DNA of 64,000 nucleotides from Komagataella phaffii GS115 (Eukaryota; Ascomycota; Pichiomycetes; Pichiales; Pichiaceae): positions 248,001 to 312,000 of the forward strand of contig NC_012966.1 in assembly GCF_000027005.1 (NCBI RefSeq), written 5' to 3'. Made by a program: the position numbers and the translations under genes. The notes beneath the pieces were generated by a model. It was not told the origin of the DNA. It searched no databases and worked only from the letters and a program-made list of their open reading frames with translations. Of the stretch, positions 1 through 9,961 are shown one piece after another (position 1 is the stretch's first letter; every line of letters begins with the position of its first letter).

Positions 1-2051
1 TCTGCTACTTCTTTGTCAGTGATGTCATCTTTGGCAACTTCTAAAGAAGTCTTTTCGGAATCAACTGCGTTGATCAGTCTGGAAGTATTGGAGGCAAATT
101 GTTGTGCAATTTTTTGGCTTTCTATTGCAACTGTTCCGACGTATCTTTGTGAGTTCAGGCGTTTGGCTCGGGAAAAGTTTAAAATAGGGACAGTTGATGA
201 GTAGGAAGCTAGTAGGTCTATCTCCGAAGTTGCATTGTTTTGCTTACTTGGTTCTTGAAATATTTCTGTTACTAGTTGAGGGCGATTCTTTGGGATCTGT
301 CTAGTAGTCGGGGAATTGTACTCTATTATGTCCGCATGGTCTGATCCGTCTTCTTCATCAATGATTTCTGCATTAACTAGTTCAGAATCATTACTCGGCT
401 CTTGGTTTTTTATCCCATTCTCTACTATGTTTTCTTCATCAATTGACTTTTCAGTAGCCTTTGATCTACCAAAACCACCTCTCCCCTCGCCAATATGCTT
501 TTCATCGATTATTACTACATCGTCCGGCCCTTGGTGATCATTATCTTCAACAGAGTACACTCTGGTGATTGATAAATTATTAGAATCATCATTGGGAGTA
601 CTCGTTCCCTGGTCATCCACTTCATCTTCTTCTGAATAGTCACTCTTAGAACTTTCTTCTTCCTTCCTTTGATTCGAAGAATTATCTCTTTCGTCCAATC
701 GATAATTTCGTACTGTCTTTACTGTCCTTGGAGGGGATAAGGTCGTCAAAACTACTCCCACGTCGTTTCCGATATCTTGATCTGGCTCAGTGGCACCAGT
801 ATGTTCCTCAGAATCTTCACGAACAAAGAGAGAGAGCTCAGTTGTCGTATTGTTCGTATCTTCAACATGTAAACTAGCATCCTTCAGCCTCTTCGTCCTC
901 TCGTTGATTGTGGAGTAAATATCGCTACGTTTCCTTTGTCTAAAGCTGGTATCTCCTGTAGGTCTCTGAAGCATACTAGAGTCTACCAGAGTAGATGTTT
1001 CTTGCTTTGGAATAATGTGTGATTGAGAATTAAACTCGTTAATTAATGCATCAATCAAAGACTCTAGAACCTGGTCTTCATGGTGAATCATTATAGTCCG
1101 CTTGTCAGGGGTAACGTTTATATCCAGATAGTTTGGATCCAACTTCAAGTTGAGTACAACCATTGGATACTGCAGATGATTGAACGTCTTGTATGCTTCA
1201 TTGATCTTCTTGGATAATTGTGCCAGATCTACCGGCCTTCCATTAATGAAAAATAATTGTCTATCAGAAGATGCTCTTCCCTGACCAAAAGAGCAATTTG
1301 AAATGTAACCTTCTACCGACAGTTCAAACTCTTCGGAGTACTTAGCGGATATGCTCAACTGTATGTTAATAGGAATCAATCCGTTCAGTGCTCCTGCACC
1401 AAACACATTGACAAGGTTTCCTTTCAAAGAGGCGCCTTGTGTTGCCAACATCTGATTCTTTTTACCCTTTGCTGTTATATGATTGACCATAATACGTCTC
1501 TGTGTATTGATCACAGCGTAGCTTTGAAGTACTGTCATCAATTTGTAAAAATCTCTCTTGGCATGCTTGACGAGCTCCTTTCTGCGAACAGGCAAGTTTT
1601 CAAAAATGTTTGATATGGTGACTTCTGTGCCTTTCTTGGCTGAGATCGAAGAACTTTTGATCAGTTTGCCCGAATGGTCATACTCCAGCTTGCTAGCTGC
1701 GACATCTGGATCAGGACATGTAACAATGGTAACATTGCTTATATTGCACAATGAACTCATTGCCTCTCCCCTAAAGCCCAAAGTACTGACGGCTTGCAAA
1801 TCCTCAAAACTTGAAAGTTTTGAAGTGTAATAAGGAGAGCATACAAATGGATGATCTTCCACTGAAATTCCAACCCCATCGTCAGACACTTGAATGGAAT
1901 CCAGACCGTAGTCTTTGATGGTAATCTGAATCTGGGAACTGTTGGCATCAATAGCATTCTCTACCAGCTCCTTCACAGCAGCTGTGAGATCAATGATCAA
2001 CTGACCCGATGATAGCTTATGGGCATCTTTTTCACTTATCTGGGTGATCAT
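1..2051 (-). CDS. PMS1: PMS1 mismatch-repair MutL homologue (3' end cut off by window)
   Basis: MutL-family ATPase that pairs with Mlh1 (MutL-alpha) and acts after MutS-alpha in nuclear DNA mismatch repair. The frame is open from the ATG at 2051 to the window edge, giving about 683 residues; yeast Pms1 is about 870, so the C-terminal dimerisation and endonuclease domain is mostly missing here. Visible GHKL motifs are KELVENAIDAN (residues 27-37), DDGVG (57-61) and GFRGEA (92-97), followed by the DINVTPDKR stretch near residue 310. From about residue 340 there is an acidic, low-complexity linker, as expected for the family. Start chosen because the first residues align with yeast Pms1 and no upstream in-frame ATG is seen. 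Divergent from REV7. Confidence 0.95.
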   Translation of the reverse strand, partial: MITQISEKDAHKLSSGQLIIDLTAAVKELVENAIDANSSQIQITIKDYGLDSIQVSDDGVGISVEDHPFVCSPYYTSKLSSFEDLQAVSTLGFRGEAMSSLCNISNVTIVTCPDPDVAASKLEYDHSGKLIKSSSISAKKGTEVTISNIFENLPVRRKELVKHAKRDFYKLMTVLQSYAVINTQRRIMVNHITAKGKKNQMLATQGASLKGNLVNVFGAGALNGLIPINIQLSISAKYSEEFELSVEGYISNCSFGQGRASSDRQLFFINGRPVDLAQLSKKINEAYKTFNHLQYPMVVLNLKLDPNYLDINVTPDKRTIMIHHEDQVLESLIDALINEFNSQSHIIPKQETSTLVDSSMLQRPTGDTSFRQRKRSDIYSTINERTKRLKDASLHVEDTNNTTTELSLFVREDSEEHTGATEPDQDIGNDVGVVLTTLSPPRTVKTVRNYRLDERDNSSNQRKEEESSKSDYSEEDEVDDQGTSTPNDDSNNLSITRVYSVEDNDHQGPDDVVIIDEKHIGEGRGGFGRSKATEKSIDEENIVENGIKNQEPSNDSELVNAEIIDEEDGSDHADIIEYNSPTTRQIPKNRPQLVTEIFQEPSKQNNATSEIDLLASYSSTVPILNFSRAKRLNSQRYVGTVAIESQKIAQQFASNTSRLINAVDSEKTSLEVAKDDITDKEVA

Positions 2052-2056
2052 GGGTG

Positions 2057-2062
2057 ACGCGT
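2057..2062. promoter_or_regulatory. MluI cell-cycle box (ACGCGT) in PMS1/REV7 spacer
   Basis: A perfect ACGCGT lies in the 156 bp spacer between the divergent PMS1 and REV7 starts, only 6 bp upstream of the PMS1 ATG. In yeasts this hexamer is the binding core of the G1/S factor MBF (Mbp1-Swi6). Function here is inferred; being so close to the ATG, it might lie inside the PMS1 leader and serve REV7 instead. Confidence 0.4.
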
Positions 2063-2207
2063 ACACCTCAAACACGAAATGATTAGATAAAGAAACCGCG
2101 AACTTATCTCATATGGAGGATAGGTTCGGAACTTCAACTTTGAAGCCTTAAACTTACCATAAGACTATGATAACCTCTTCGGGTAGGAACTAAACGATTC
2201 TAGCGGT

Positions 2208-2918
2208 ATGAATTTGCAAACAGGCACTGACAGTAAGACTGCAAATGCCTCGAATGCGCCACCAGAAGATGAATTAGTACGATTGCCTCAAATATACCAA
2301 ATGACGATAGACTACATACTCATCTGGATAGAACTGATATGGTACTATAGGGGATTGTATCCAGCAGAATCTTTCAAAGCCAAACAGGCATTTTACACTA
2401 AGGTTTATCAGAATAGACATCCAGATTTACAGGCGTACCTTGATGATTTGAGAGGAGATTTGATGGACCTTCTCCAGAACGGGCAACTTTGTAAAATCCA
2501 TCTAAGAATCTTTGAACACAACAAGGTTATTGAAAGTTACACCATCAACGTGATTAACTCTCCCATCCTTTATGAATCGTTTGCCCTTGAAGAGGATGTT
2601 ATCATATCTAACGAAGACTATCCACTTGCTATGATATATGCTGAGTTCCAGGCATCACTCAATTCACTTATTTCAGAGCTATCAGGTATATCGAACCAAT
2701 ATCCTGTCAGTCAAACCCAAGAAGATGACAATTACAAGTTCAAGATATATATATCCCCAAATGCGGGTACCAATGATCTCTATTCGAAGCTGGTAGTGAA
2801 CGCTAATTGGACGTTGACTTCACGGAGACCTCAAAATGCCCCAGTTCATTTGAACCGAGCACGAGCTGTTGATCTGGGCTTCTTAAATATCCAGACAACT
2901 TTTAACATAAGAAGTTAA
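2208..2918 (+). CDS. REV7: REV7, HORMA-domain subunit of DNA polymerase zeta
   Basis: A 236-residue protein in which almost the whole length (about 24-230) reads as a HORMA domain. The N-terminal stretch containing YPAESF and HPDLQAYLDDL matches the usual HORMA pattern of a Y/F-P-x-x-x-F segment followed by HPxLxxYI. Rev7 (MAD2B) is the accessory subunit that binds Rev3 to form polymerase zeta for error-prone translesion synthesis in the nucleus. The length fits Rev7 (yeast 245 aa) better than Mad2 or Hop1. It is divergent from PMS1, so two DNA-repair genes share one promoter region. Mad2 is the main alternative, but the sequence is less Mad2-like. Confidence 0.8.
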   Translation: MNLQTGTDSKTANASNAPPEDELVRLPQIYQMTIDYILIWIELIWYYRGLYPAESFKAKQAFYTKVYQNRHPDLQAYLDDLRGDLMDLLQNGQLCKIHLRIFEHNKVIESYTINVINSPILYESFALEEDVIISNEDYPLAMIYAEFQASLNSLISELSGISNQYPVSQTQEDDNYKFKIYISPNAGTNDLYSKLVVNANWTLTSRRPQNAPVHLNRARAVDLGFLNIQTTFNIRS

Positions 2919-3045
2919 ATCTGGTCCTGATCACACTTAGAGTTTTTTCCAGTTTATGTGGGATAATCCATCTGAAGCAGATCCTAATCTTCTCGAACTA
3001 AATATCTGTATAGAAATCTCATCTCATCCTTAGCATCAAAGCCTA

Positions 3046-4845
3046 ATGGGAGGAGAATCATTGTCAATAGAAGAAACAAACAAACTTCGAAAACAATTGG
3101 GCCTGGCTCTATTGCCCGTAGAACCATCTGTATCAAATGTGTCTGCCAAAGACTCGATATCCGTTGAAAAGACCAACAAGCTTAGGACATCTATTGGTTT
3201 GAAGCCAATACCAGAATCCACGCCAGATAGTGAAACAAAAAATTATGAAGAGTACAAAAGAGAACAAGAAAAACAATTGAAAGAGAAGGAGATAGAACAA
3301 AGGCTGGAACGACTGAGAAATAAGGCTTCCAATGATAAACTCCGTAAACAGGGTACACTATTGGATTCTGAGGATTCCGCAAATTGGTTGGAGAATTTGG
3401 GCAAAGCCGAAACGGATACCGCTGTTGAGAGCAGCAAAGCCCACTCTGCTGATTACACTGAGCATGATTTGAAGGGAACCAAAGTGGCGCACGATCTGAA
3501 AGATATTGTAGATGTTGGGCAAGACATTGTGCTTACTTTGAAAGATGGTAGTGTGTTAGATGATGAGGATGAACTAGAGGCAAATGTTCTCGTCAAAATG
3601 AAACAACTTGAAGAAAATATACGAAACAAACTTGGAGAAGAAAAGTATGATGAGCTTGATCACGGCCCTGGATTAACAGGTGGTTCATTCAGACTTGGTG
3701 ATGCTGTGCCAACTGAGGGTGAAAGACAGAAGCACCAAGTTAGACCTAACATGAAATTGGTTCAATTCAGCGACGATGAGTTTGAAGGTGAAGTGAAGAT
3801 TGGCAGTGATTACAAGAAGCCCGTAAAGATGAAAAAATTGAAGAAAAAGACCCAGAATAAGCGAAAGAAACTTGATGATGATGAAGAGATTAATACTTTT
3901 AAGGTTATTAAACTGGATATCTCAGATGAATACAATGAAGAGGATGAATATTCCAAACAACTTTCAGCCGCCAAAGCGAATAGAAAACCTATCAGAGACA
4001 CCGCAGAGTTTTTGGCGGAAAAAGTTGAACAGAATAAAGTCGAGACCATTCCACTAACAGTATCAACCATGTTTGTAGATGAGACTGATGAGTTTTTGAC
4101 ATCATTGAAGGATGCTGTTGAAAGAGATATTGAAGAGAAAAAAGATGAAGAAAATAAGATTGAAGAGGTGAAAGTAGAGAAGCCAGTTTTCCGAAAGAGA
4201 AAAGGGATTAGCAGTCAACGAAAAGAAACACAAGAAACAGATGAACCTGTGCCAGAGAATCAGCCGGTTGATACGGTTGAAAAAGATGAGACTAAAGAAA
4301 AAATAATTCATGAGATCGAAGACAAGAAAGTAGCCGATCAACTATCTACGGCGGAACCAGAAAATGGCCAGGAGACCACTAAAGAGACCAATCCAATAGC
4401 AGCTACTCCGACTCAGCTTAATTCATCCGAGTCTTTAGGCGCAGGTCTGGGAGCTACTTTAAAGTATTTGAAAGTTAAACCTTCGATTGATGCTCAAAGG
4501 GCAGAATTGCAAAACAAACAGCTGTTGAAAGAACGAGAGAGACAACTTGCTGTTATTGAGAGACAAATTAACGAAAGATTGAGAGAACAGGCATTATATG
4601 GGGGATCAGGTACCCAATTAGAGTATACTAATCTCTCGAAGAAAGAAAAAGAAAGGTTATCTCAATTGGAGAAAGAAAGAGAACAACTACTCAAAGATAC
4701 ATTCCAAGAGGAAAAACTAAAAAACTACAACCCAAAGGTGAATTTGGTTTACACAGATGAAAAAGGTAATAAGTTATCGACTAAAGATGCTTTCAAATAT
4801 ATGTCTCATAAATTCCACGGGACCTTCAAGAAAAATAATAAATGA
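3046..4845 (+). CDS. SNU66: SNU66/SART1-family U4/U6.U5 tri-snRNP protein
   Basis: A 599-residue, highly charged protein of the SART-1 family, a tri-snRNP component required for pre-mRNA splicing. Two N-terminal repeats of the type LRKQLGL and LRTSIGLKPIP (residues about 14-55) are the Hub1-interaction (HIND) elements typical of Snu66. They are followed by coiled-coil Glu/Lys/Arg-rich sequence, a conserved GLTGGSFRLGD block near 210, and the C-terminal NLVYTDEKGNKLSTKDAF / HKFHG motif that marks the family. The protein ends shortly after that motif. Its stop is only 4 bp from the convergent RNT1 stop. Confidence 0.88.
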   Translation: MGGESLSIEETNKLRKQLGLALLPVEPSVSNVSAKDSISVEKTNKLRTSIGLKPIPESTPDSETKNYEEYKREQEKQLKEKEIEQRLERLRNKASNDKLRKQGTLLDSEDSANWLENLGKAETDTAVESSKAHSADYTEHDLKGTKVAHDLKDIVDVGQDIVLTLKDGSVLDDEDELEANVLVKMKQLEENIRNKLGEEKYDELDHGPGLTGGSFRLGDAVPTEGERQKHQVRPNMKLVQFSDDEFEGEVKIGSDYKKPVKMKKLKKKTQNKRKKLDDDEEINTFKVIKLDISDEYNEEDEYSKQLSAAKANRKPIRDTAEFLAEKVEQNKVETIPLTVSTMFVDETDEFLTSLKDAVERDIEEKKDEENKIEEVKVEKPVFRKRKGISSQRKETQETDEPVPENQPVDTVEKDETKEKIIHEIEDKKVADQLSTAEPENGQETTKETNPIAATPTQLNSSESLGAGLGATLKYLKVKPSIDAQRAELQNKQLLKERERQLAVIERQINERLREQALYGGSGTQLEYTNLSKKEKERLSQLEKEREQLLKDTFQEEKLKNYNPKVNLVYTDEKGNKLSTKDAFKYMSHKFHGTFKKNNK

Positions 4846-4849
4846 TTTA

Positions 4850-6424
4850 TTAAGACTGCTCCTTGACGTATTCTTTCATCAGAAGCTTCAGGATATGCAA
4901 GTTTTTATAGAAATACGTATAGCACAATAAATTGCTTCGTTTCTTATGCTGACTGTAGGATGTGAGGATTGATTTTCCTTCAACCACGAAGGTAGTTTCA
5001 AATTGATCGTTTAGTTTGACACATTTGAGTTCAGTTTGTAGATTCCATTTACTAAACAGGAACATTATCAATCCTTTATGTTCTGGAATTACACCTGAAT
5101 TTTCAGGTACTCTCAATGGGAACGACACATTCTTAACGTTTTTGCTCATCTTTATTTTCTCGATCAAGTCATCAACTTCCTTTTGTAGTTCAGAATCTTC
5201 AGGTGCTTTAACTAGCGATTCTTCTCTTAAGGTGGTGGACCTCATGGTGTTATACTTTCTTATGGCATTATGATTCTCTAGGGCTGCCATAGCAGCTCTA
5301 GTTCGGGCATCCTTAACACTGCCACCAATTCCTTTTCCTATGATTTCTCCCTCCATTTCTACCTGAACCAACCACTCATCCCGAGCTGGACCATTATCTA
5401 AGGTGACGTATTTGGGAGCGGACTTGGCTGAGCCAATAAGAGCATAGAGTTTCTCTTTGGCACTCTTGTTCAGATACGATTTATCTCTTTTCATTTTCAT
5501 GGCTTCTATCACAGGCCGTGCTAACTTTCCCAGCCACTCTTGAATCATTGTGAGGTCGTTGTTGTTTTGAACGTATAATGCACCGATGTAAGCTTCAAAA
5601 ATGTCAGCATATATCTTACCATTGTTCTTATCAGTTTCTTCTTTACTCATTAACGAGCTGAGTTTTTCCGGAAACCCATACAACTTTGAATAGTTTTCCA
5701 AATTAGAATTGCTGACGATTTGTTGTCTGCAAACAGACAGATGGCCTTCTGATGAGGCAGGAAATTCCTTCATAACAATAGACGTCACAGCTAGCTCGAG
5801 AACAGCATCTCCCAAGTACTCTAAGCGTTCATAGGAAGAGTTAGCTGCTTCTATGCTATCCTCCTCAGCCTGAGTAACAGCTGATTTGTGAGTGAACACT
5901 TTTGATCTCAAAACTGGATCGGTCAAAGGTAGAAGTGGGGGAGGATACTGTTCGACACCCTTTGGCCTTACCTCTTTTCCCTCCTCATCTTCATTACTCG
6001 GCTTATTGATGTCCTTCTTTCCACTTTTATTATCGCTTTTCTTTTTGTTGTACTTCGATTCAAGGTCTTCAAACTCTGCGAACACCTTAGGGTCATTGAA
6101 ATTTAGTATTAGGTTCAAGAAGTCAAGTTTCCCATGCTTATACAAAGTCTTCAATTTGCTCGCATGTACCAATTTGGGACCTCTTGTCAATGCAAGCACC
6201 ACCGCAGCCTCGTAATCACCCAAATTATCCAATGCTTTGGCCACCTCCCTGTAGCTTGGTGAGACTTCTAGAACCTCCTTCAAGGAACTTGTGAGCTTAT
6301 TAACCGCATACTCAGTCTCCAAACATTGAACCAAGCTGATTTTTGTTTTCTTTTTACTTTTCTTTTCCTCACCAGACGCCTTGTCAGTTTTCTGTCGTTT
6401 CCTTTTCCCTTCTTCGTCACTCAT
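4850..6424 (-). CDS. RNT1: RNT1, ribonuclease III
   Basis: 524 residues. Eukaryotic RNase III that cleaves AGNN-capped stem-loops in pre-rRNA, snRNA and snoRNA precursors in the nucleus. Order: Lys-rich N-terminal tail, N-terminal domain to about 160, nuclease domain about 170-310 with the signature ERLEYLGDAVLE at 199-210 and the second catalytic carboxylate segment YADIFEAYIGALY at about 272-284, then one dsRNA-binding domain at about 320-390 (KGIGGSVKDARTRAAMAAL). A C-terminal extension of about 130 residues follows, much longer than the short tail of S. cerevisiae Rnt1 (471 aa). Convergent with SNU66. Confidence 0.95.
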   Translation of the reverse strand: MSDEEGKRKRQKTDKASGEEKKSKKKTKISLVQCLETEYAVNKLTSSLKEVLEVSPSYREVAKALDNLGDYEAAVVLALTRGPKLVHASKLKTLYKHGKLDFLNLILNFNDPKVFAEFEDLESKYNKKKSDNKSGKKDINKPSNEDEEGKEVRPKGVEQYPPPLLPLTDPVLRSKVFTHKSAVTQAEEDSIEAANSSYERLEYLGDAVLELAVTSIVMKEFPASSEGHLSVCRQQIVSNSNLENYSKLYGFPEKLSSLMSKEETDKNNGKIYADIFEAYIGALYVQNNNDLTMIQEWLGKLARPVIEAMKMKRDKSYLNKSAKEKLYALIGSAKSAPKYVTLDNGPARDEWLVQVEMEGEIIGKGIGGSVKDARTRAAMAALENHNAIRKYNTMRSTTLREESLVKAPEDSELQKEVDDLIEKIKMSKNVKNVSFPLRVPENSGVIPEHKGLIMFLFSKWNLQTELKCVKLNDQFETTFVVEGKSILTSYSQHKKRSNLLCYTYFYKNLHILKLLMKEYVKEQS

Positions 6425-6540
6425 TTGGCGGGAAGTTCTGAATCAGATTTTTTTTTTTTTTCGTTTTATAATTTTTCAGTTCGCTCTATTTATTATTCTA
6501 CAATATAAAGGTTTATAATAGTAAAACACAAAAACACCAT

Positions 6541-9500
6541 CTACAAGGATTTCTGTTTCTTGTTGGTCACTGATTCTGGCTCCACTGATGGCTCTAATGA
6601 AGTCTCCTTAGATAAATTGTTTCTCTTTCTCTTGGTGGCCAGCGGCCCGTCGATTTCCCTGATAATTGCAAGCAGTAGAGTATTACATCTTCTAGCGAGC
6701 TCTTGAGGGGTACGAGACCTGAAGTACCAGTCAAACTTGAATAATTCGCATTGGCAGATCTCTCGTTTAATGATGTCATAAAGATTGTCTCTGTTCAAGC
6801 CGTGTTTATTAAGCATTGTTAAAAGGTATCGGTCTTCGAGGTCTGTGTAAACTTTCTTGGAATTGTTGGGAGGATACTGAATTACCAATTCCCTTAAAGG
6901 TGATTTGCATTGTCTAATCTTCTCAGCCAGCAGTTCGTGTTGAAGTCTGAGTTTATGGGCCTTTTGTTCTCCCAATTCGATTTCTTGAATATATTTCTCA
7001 TAACCTTGAACCTGTTTGTAGTTGGCCCAAAAAGCCTTTGAATATGCCTCTACCTCTTCGAAAGTTTTGTTCTTCATCTGCTTGGCTATCATGGTAAGGT
7101 TTTCTCTACCGTGATTAGCGCAAGCATGAATGAAATTGGTAAAATCTCTTCTACTCCACTTTGAAAACCCCTCGCCAAGATACTTGTCCTTCAAGGCCTG
7201 TTCTTCCTCAGTGAGTTCAACTGCGTTGTCGATTTTGTTTTGCTCCTTCACTTTACGAATTTCTCTAGCATGTTCTTCACCTTCGGACATAACTAGGTCC
7301 TCATCATCACTTCCACCAAGTTCTTTCAACGTAACCTGATGTCCGATTTTCCTCTTGAAGGCTAGTTGTTCCCTTTCTAACAGCTCTGCTAGTCCGGGAG
7401 GAAAAAACTGAAAATCATGAATGATTATATGCTTAGGTGGTCTGGGACCCCGGGATTGTTTACCCCCAGGAAGAAGCATATCATCGTAGTACTTGTCAAT
7501 GTCGTATTGTAGCTCTTTACGTTCCCTCTTGGCTAGAGAAATGTAGCTCCTTCCTACTCTGTTATTTTTCTGAGCAAAGTTTTTACCGTTCCATTCGTAA
7601 GCAGAAGATGCTTCTGATGTGAAATTTTGAAGGTCGTCCAATCCTAGATTTGAAAATTTGGCATTCAAAGAAGCAGTTTTTTCCTCACCTTTTCTCAAGA
7701 TTGAATCAATATCATCATCTCCAACAGTGGAACCCTTCGTCTCAAACATTTGTTGGGCACCGTGTTGAATCATATCTAGAAGTTCATCCTTTGAGTTACC
7801 AATGGTTTGGTTCTTATTGGAAGATGCTCTTCCTTGTTGAATAACCAGTTGGTCCAGCCTTAGTTTCTGGGCCGCCCTTTCCAAGACTTTTTCCTCTATG
7901 GCATTTTCAGTAACAAACCGAAAAACCTGAACCTGCTTCTTTTGTCCAATTCTATGGGCTCTGTCCATTGCTTGAAGATCGGCCTGGGGATTCCAATCCG
8001 AATCGTACAGAACAACAATGTCCGCAGATGTCAAATTGATACCCAAACCACCAGCACGCGTAGTCAACAAGAAAATGAATTTCTTTGAATCGGGTTTATT
8101 GTACTCATCAATCGCATTGATACGATCTTCATGGGCAGTTGATCCATCAATTCGACAGTATTCGTATTCACGGAAAAAACAGTAGTCTTCTAATATATCC
8201 AACAGACGACTCATCTGCGAAAAAATCAAGACACGAGATCCTTGTTCTTTCATTTTCTTCAGTAACTTATCCAAAACAATCATTTTGGCAGAATTATAGA
8301 CCAAATGTTCATCTGTAGTAAATGGGGGCCCTGGTTCGACACCTTCAAAAAGATACGGATGATTGCAACACTTTCTTAGCTGCATTACGATGTTAAGCAG
8401 TCTTGTTTTTCCTTCTCTTTTACCGAATCCACAATTGACAGCATCTATATCTTTCTCTAGAAGGTTTCTGTACAACTTGATCTGCATCTCAGTCATTCCC
8501 ACGTAAAGGTTGACTTCTTTTTTCGGCAACAATGATTTTTCCACGTCTGATTTCACCCTTCTCAGGAGAAATGGAGAGAGAACCTTGTGCAGTTTTTGAA
8601 CCACTTCGTCTTGGTCCTGCGATTGTGACTCGAACCATTCATCAAAGACGTCGCTTTCTCCAAACACATCGGGTAGAATAAAATTCAAAAGAGCCCAAAG
8701 CTCGTGCAGGTTGTTCTGCAGAGGTGTTCCTGTGATAAGTAGCCTGTTTCTGGAATAGAATAAACGAATGATTTGCGATAAGGCACTTTCTTCGTTTTTT
8801 ATTCTGTGGGCTTCATCGATGACAATGTATTGCCATCTGATCTTGCCAAGCTTTGCCTTTTCTCTAATGACCATTTCGAATGAGGTGATACAAACATCAA
8901 AATCGGCCTCCATTAACTTATCCTTCAACAGCAAAGCTCTTTCTTCCTTGGTTCCTTGTAGTACCAGTGTATTCACATCTGGAGTCCATTTTGCAAATTC
9001 ACGTCTCCAATTGTCCAGCGTTGATTTGGGAACAATTACAATGTGCGGACCATCAATTCCTTTATTATATCGGAGATGACCCAAAAATGCAATAGTTTGG
9101 AGAGTTTTACCCAATCCCATCTCGTCGGCCAGAATACCCGACAAGCAATTTTCATGTAGGGAAATAAGCCAGTTGAGTCCTTGAATCTGATAATCTCTCA
9201 GTGTACCATGGATAAATGGACGGCGATTCCGTTATACAGGTTGTCTCTTCCTCANATTCTTCATCATATATCAACTCTGCATCTTCTTCTTTTTCTGACT
9301 TTCTTACGATGACGGCCATTACCAACTGCTGATCTTGAGGACGATTTGTTGTGTTTCTTTGTGTCGATGGTGCGGACCAACTTTAGCAGTTGTTTATCCT
9401 TTGACGCGCCAAGATCTATGAAGTGACGAAAGAGATCACTGAGGTTCAAGAGGTACTTGAATCTCTTGGAGACTGAGGCAAAGTCCTTTCGCATTTCCTC

Positions 9501-9581
9501 CTTCGGTGTGCCCTGCAGAAGGAATCGACGTCTCCTCTCGTCTTGGGTCTCTGAGTTTGGTGTTGCTAGTTTCTGTGTCAT
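6541..9581 (-). CDS. ISW1: ISWI-family chromatin remodelling ATPase, ISW1-like (two apparent frameshifts)
   Basis: Snf2-type nucleosome-spacing ATPase. The body (6541-9144) carries Walker [13 protein letters not shown] box [10 protein letters not shown], motif [11 protein letters not shown], then HAND, SANT and SLIDE segments. The SLIDE region ([20 protein letters not shown]) resembles Isw1 more than Isw2, but the paralogue call is tentative. The N-terminus (ATG at 9581) is in another frame: the family-typical DLFRHFID segment ends in frame near 9300, [14 protein letters not shown] continues in a second frame to about 9220, and [17 protein letters not shown] resumes in the ATPase frame. Removing one base near 9296-9308 and one near 9213-9222 gives a 1012-residue protein. 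An N at 9255 lies between, so sequence error is the likeliest cause. Confidence 0.88.
9255..9255. other. Unresolved base (N) in ISW1-like coding region
   Basis: The only ambiguous base I noticed in the window. It falls in the acidic linker codon TNT of the ISWI gene and lies between two apparent frameshifts, which marks 9210-9310 as a low-quality stretch. Confidence 0.95.
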
Positions 9582-9961
9582 TTAATGAGGACGCTGTATA
9601 AAAAGTGTCAATCAATAAAAGGGTAAGAAGAACAATCTTCTTTATAGTCTCAACAGTTGTTGCCTTGGCAAGTACGGAAGTCAAACGTGTTGTTGGATTG
9701 GCACGTGTAAATCTACCTTTTGAAGTTGGAAGTGGGATAGTTGAGTTGCGACTGATAAAATTTGTCTTGGGCTAGACAAATGCACTGATGCCTCCAAGTA
9801 TGCATTACGTAATATAGTAGTTTTTCAGGGTGATGATCTGCGTTACCTGAATGCGCGTGATTGCTGGAAGCGTAATTCATCTAAGATCATCGCGTATCAA
9901 AAACAAAAAAGACGCCTACCAGGAAGCGTTCTGACGGGAATCACCGAATCTCCAACGTCCG
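9582..9961. other. Divergent spacer between ISW1-like gene and DAM1
   Basis: 380 bp without a supported gene. It holds a CACGTG E-box at 9702-9707 (Cbf1-type core) and a TATAAAAA-like run at about 9597-9604 just upstream of the ISWI gene. Nothing else stands out. Confidence 0.5.
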
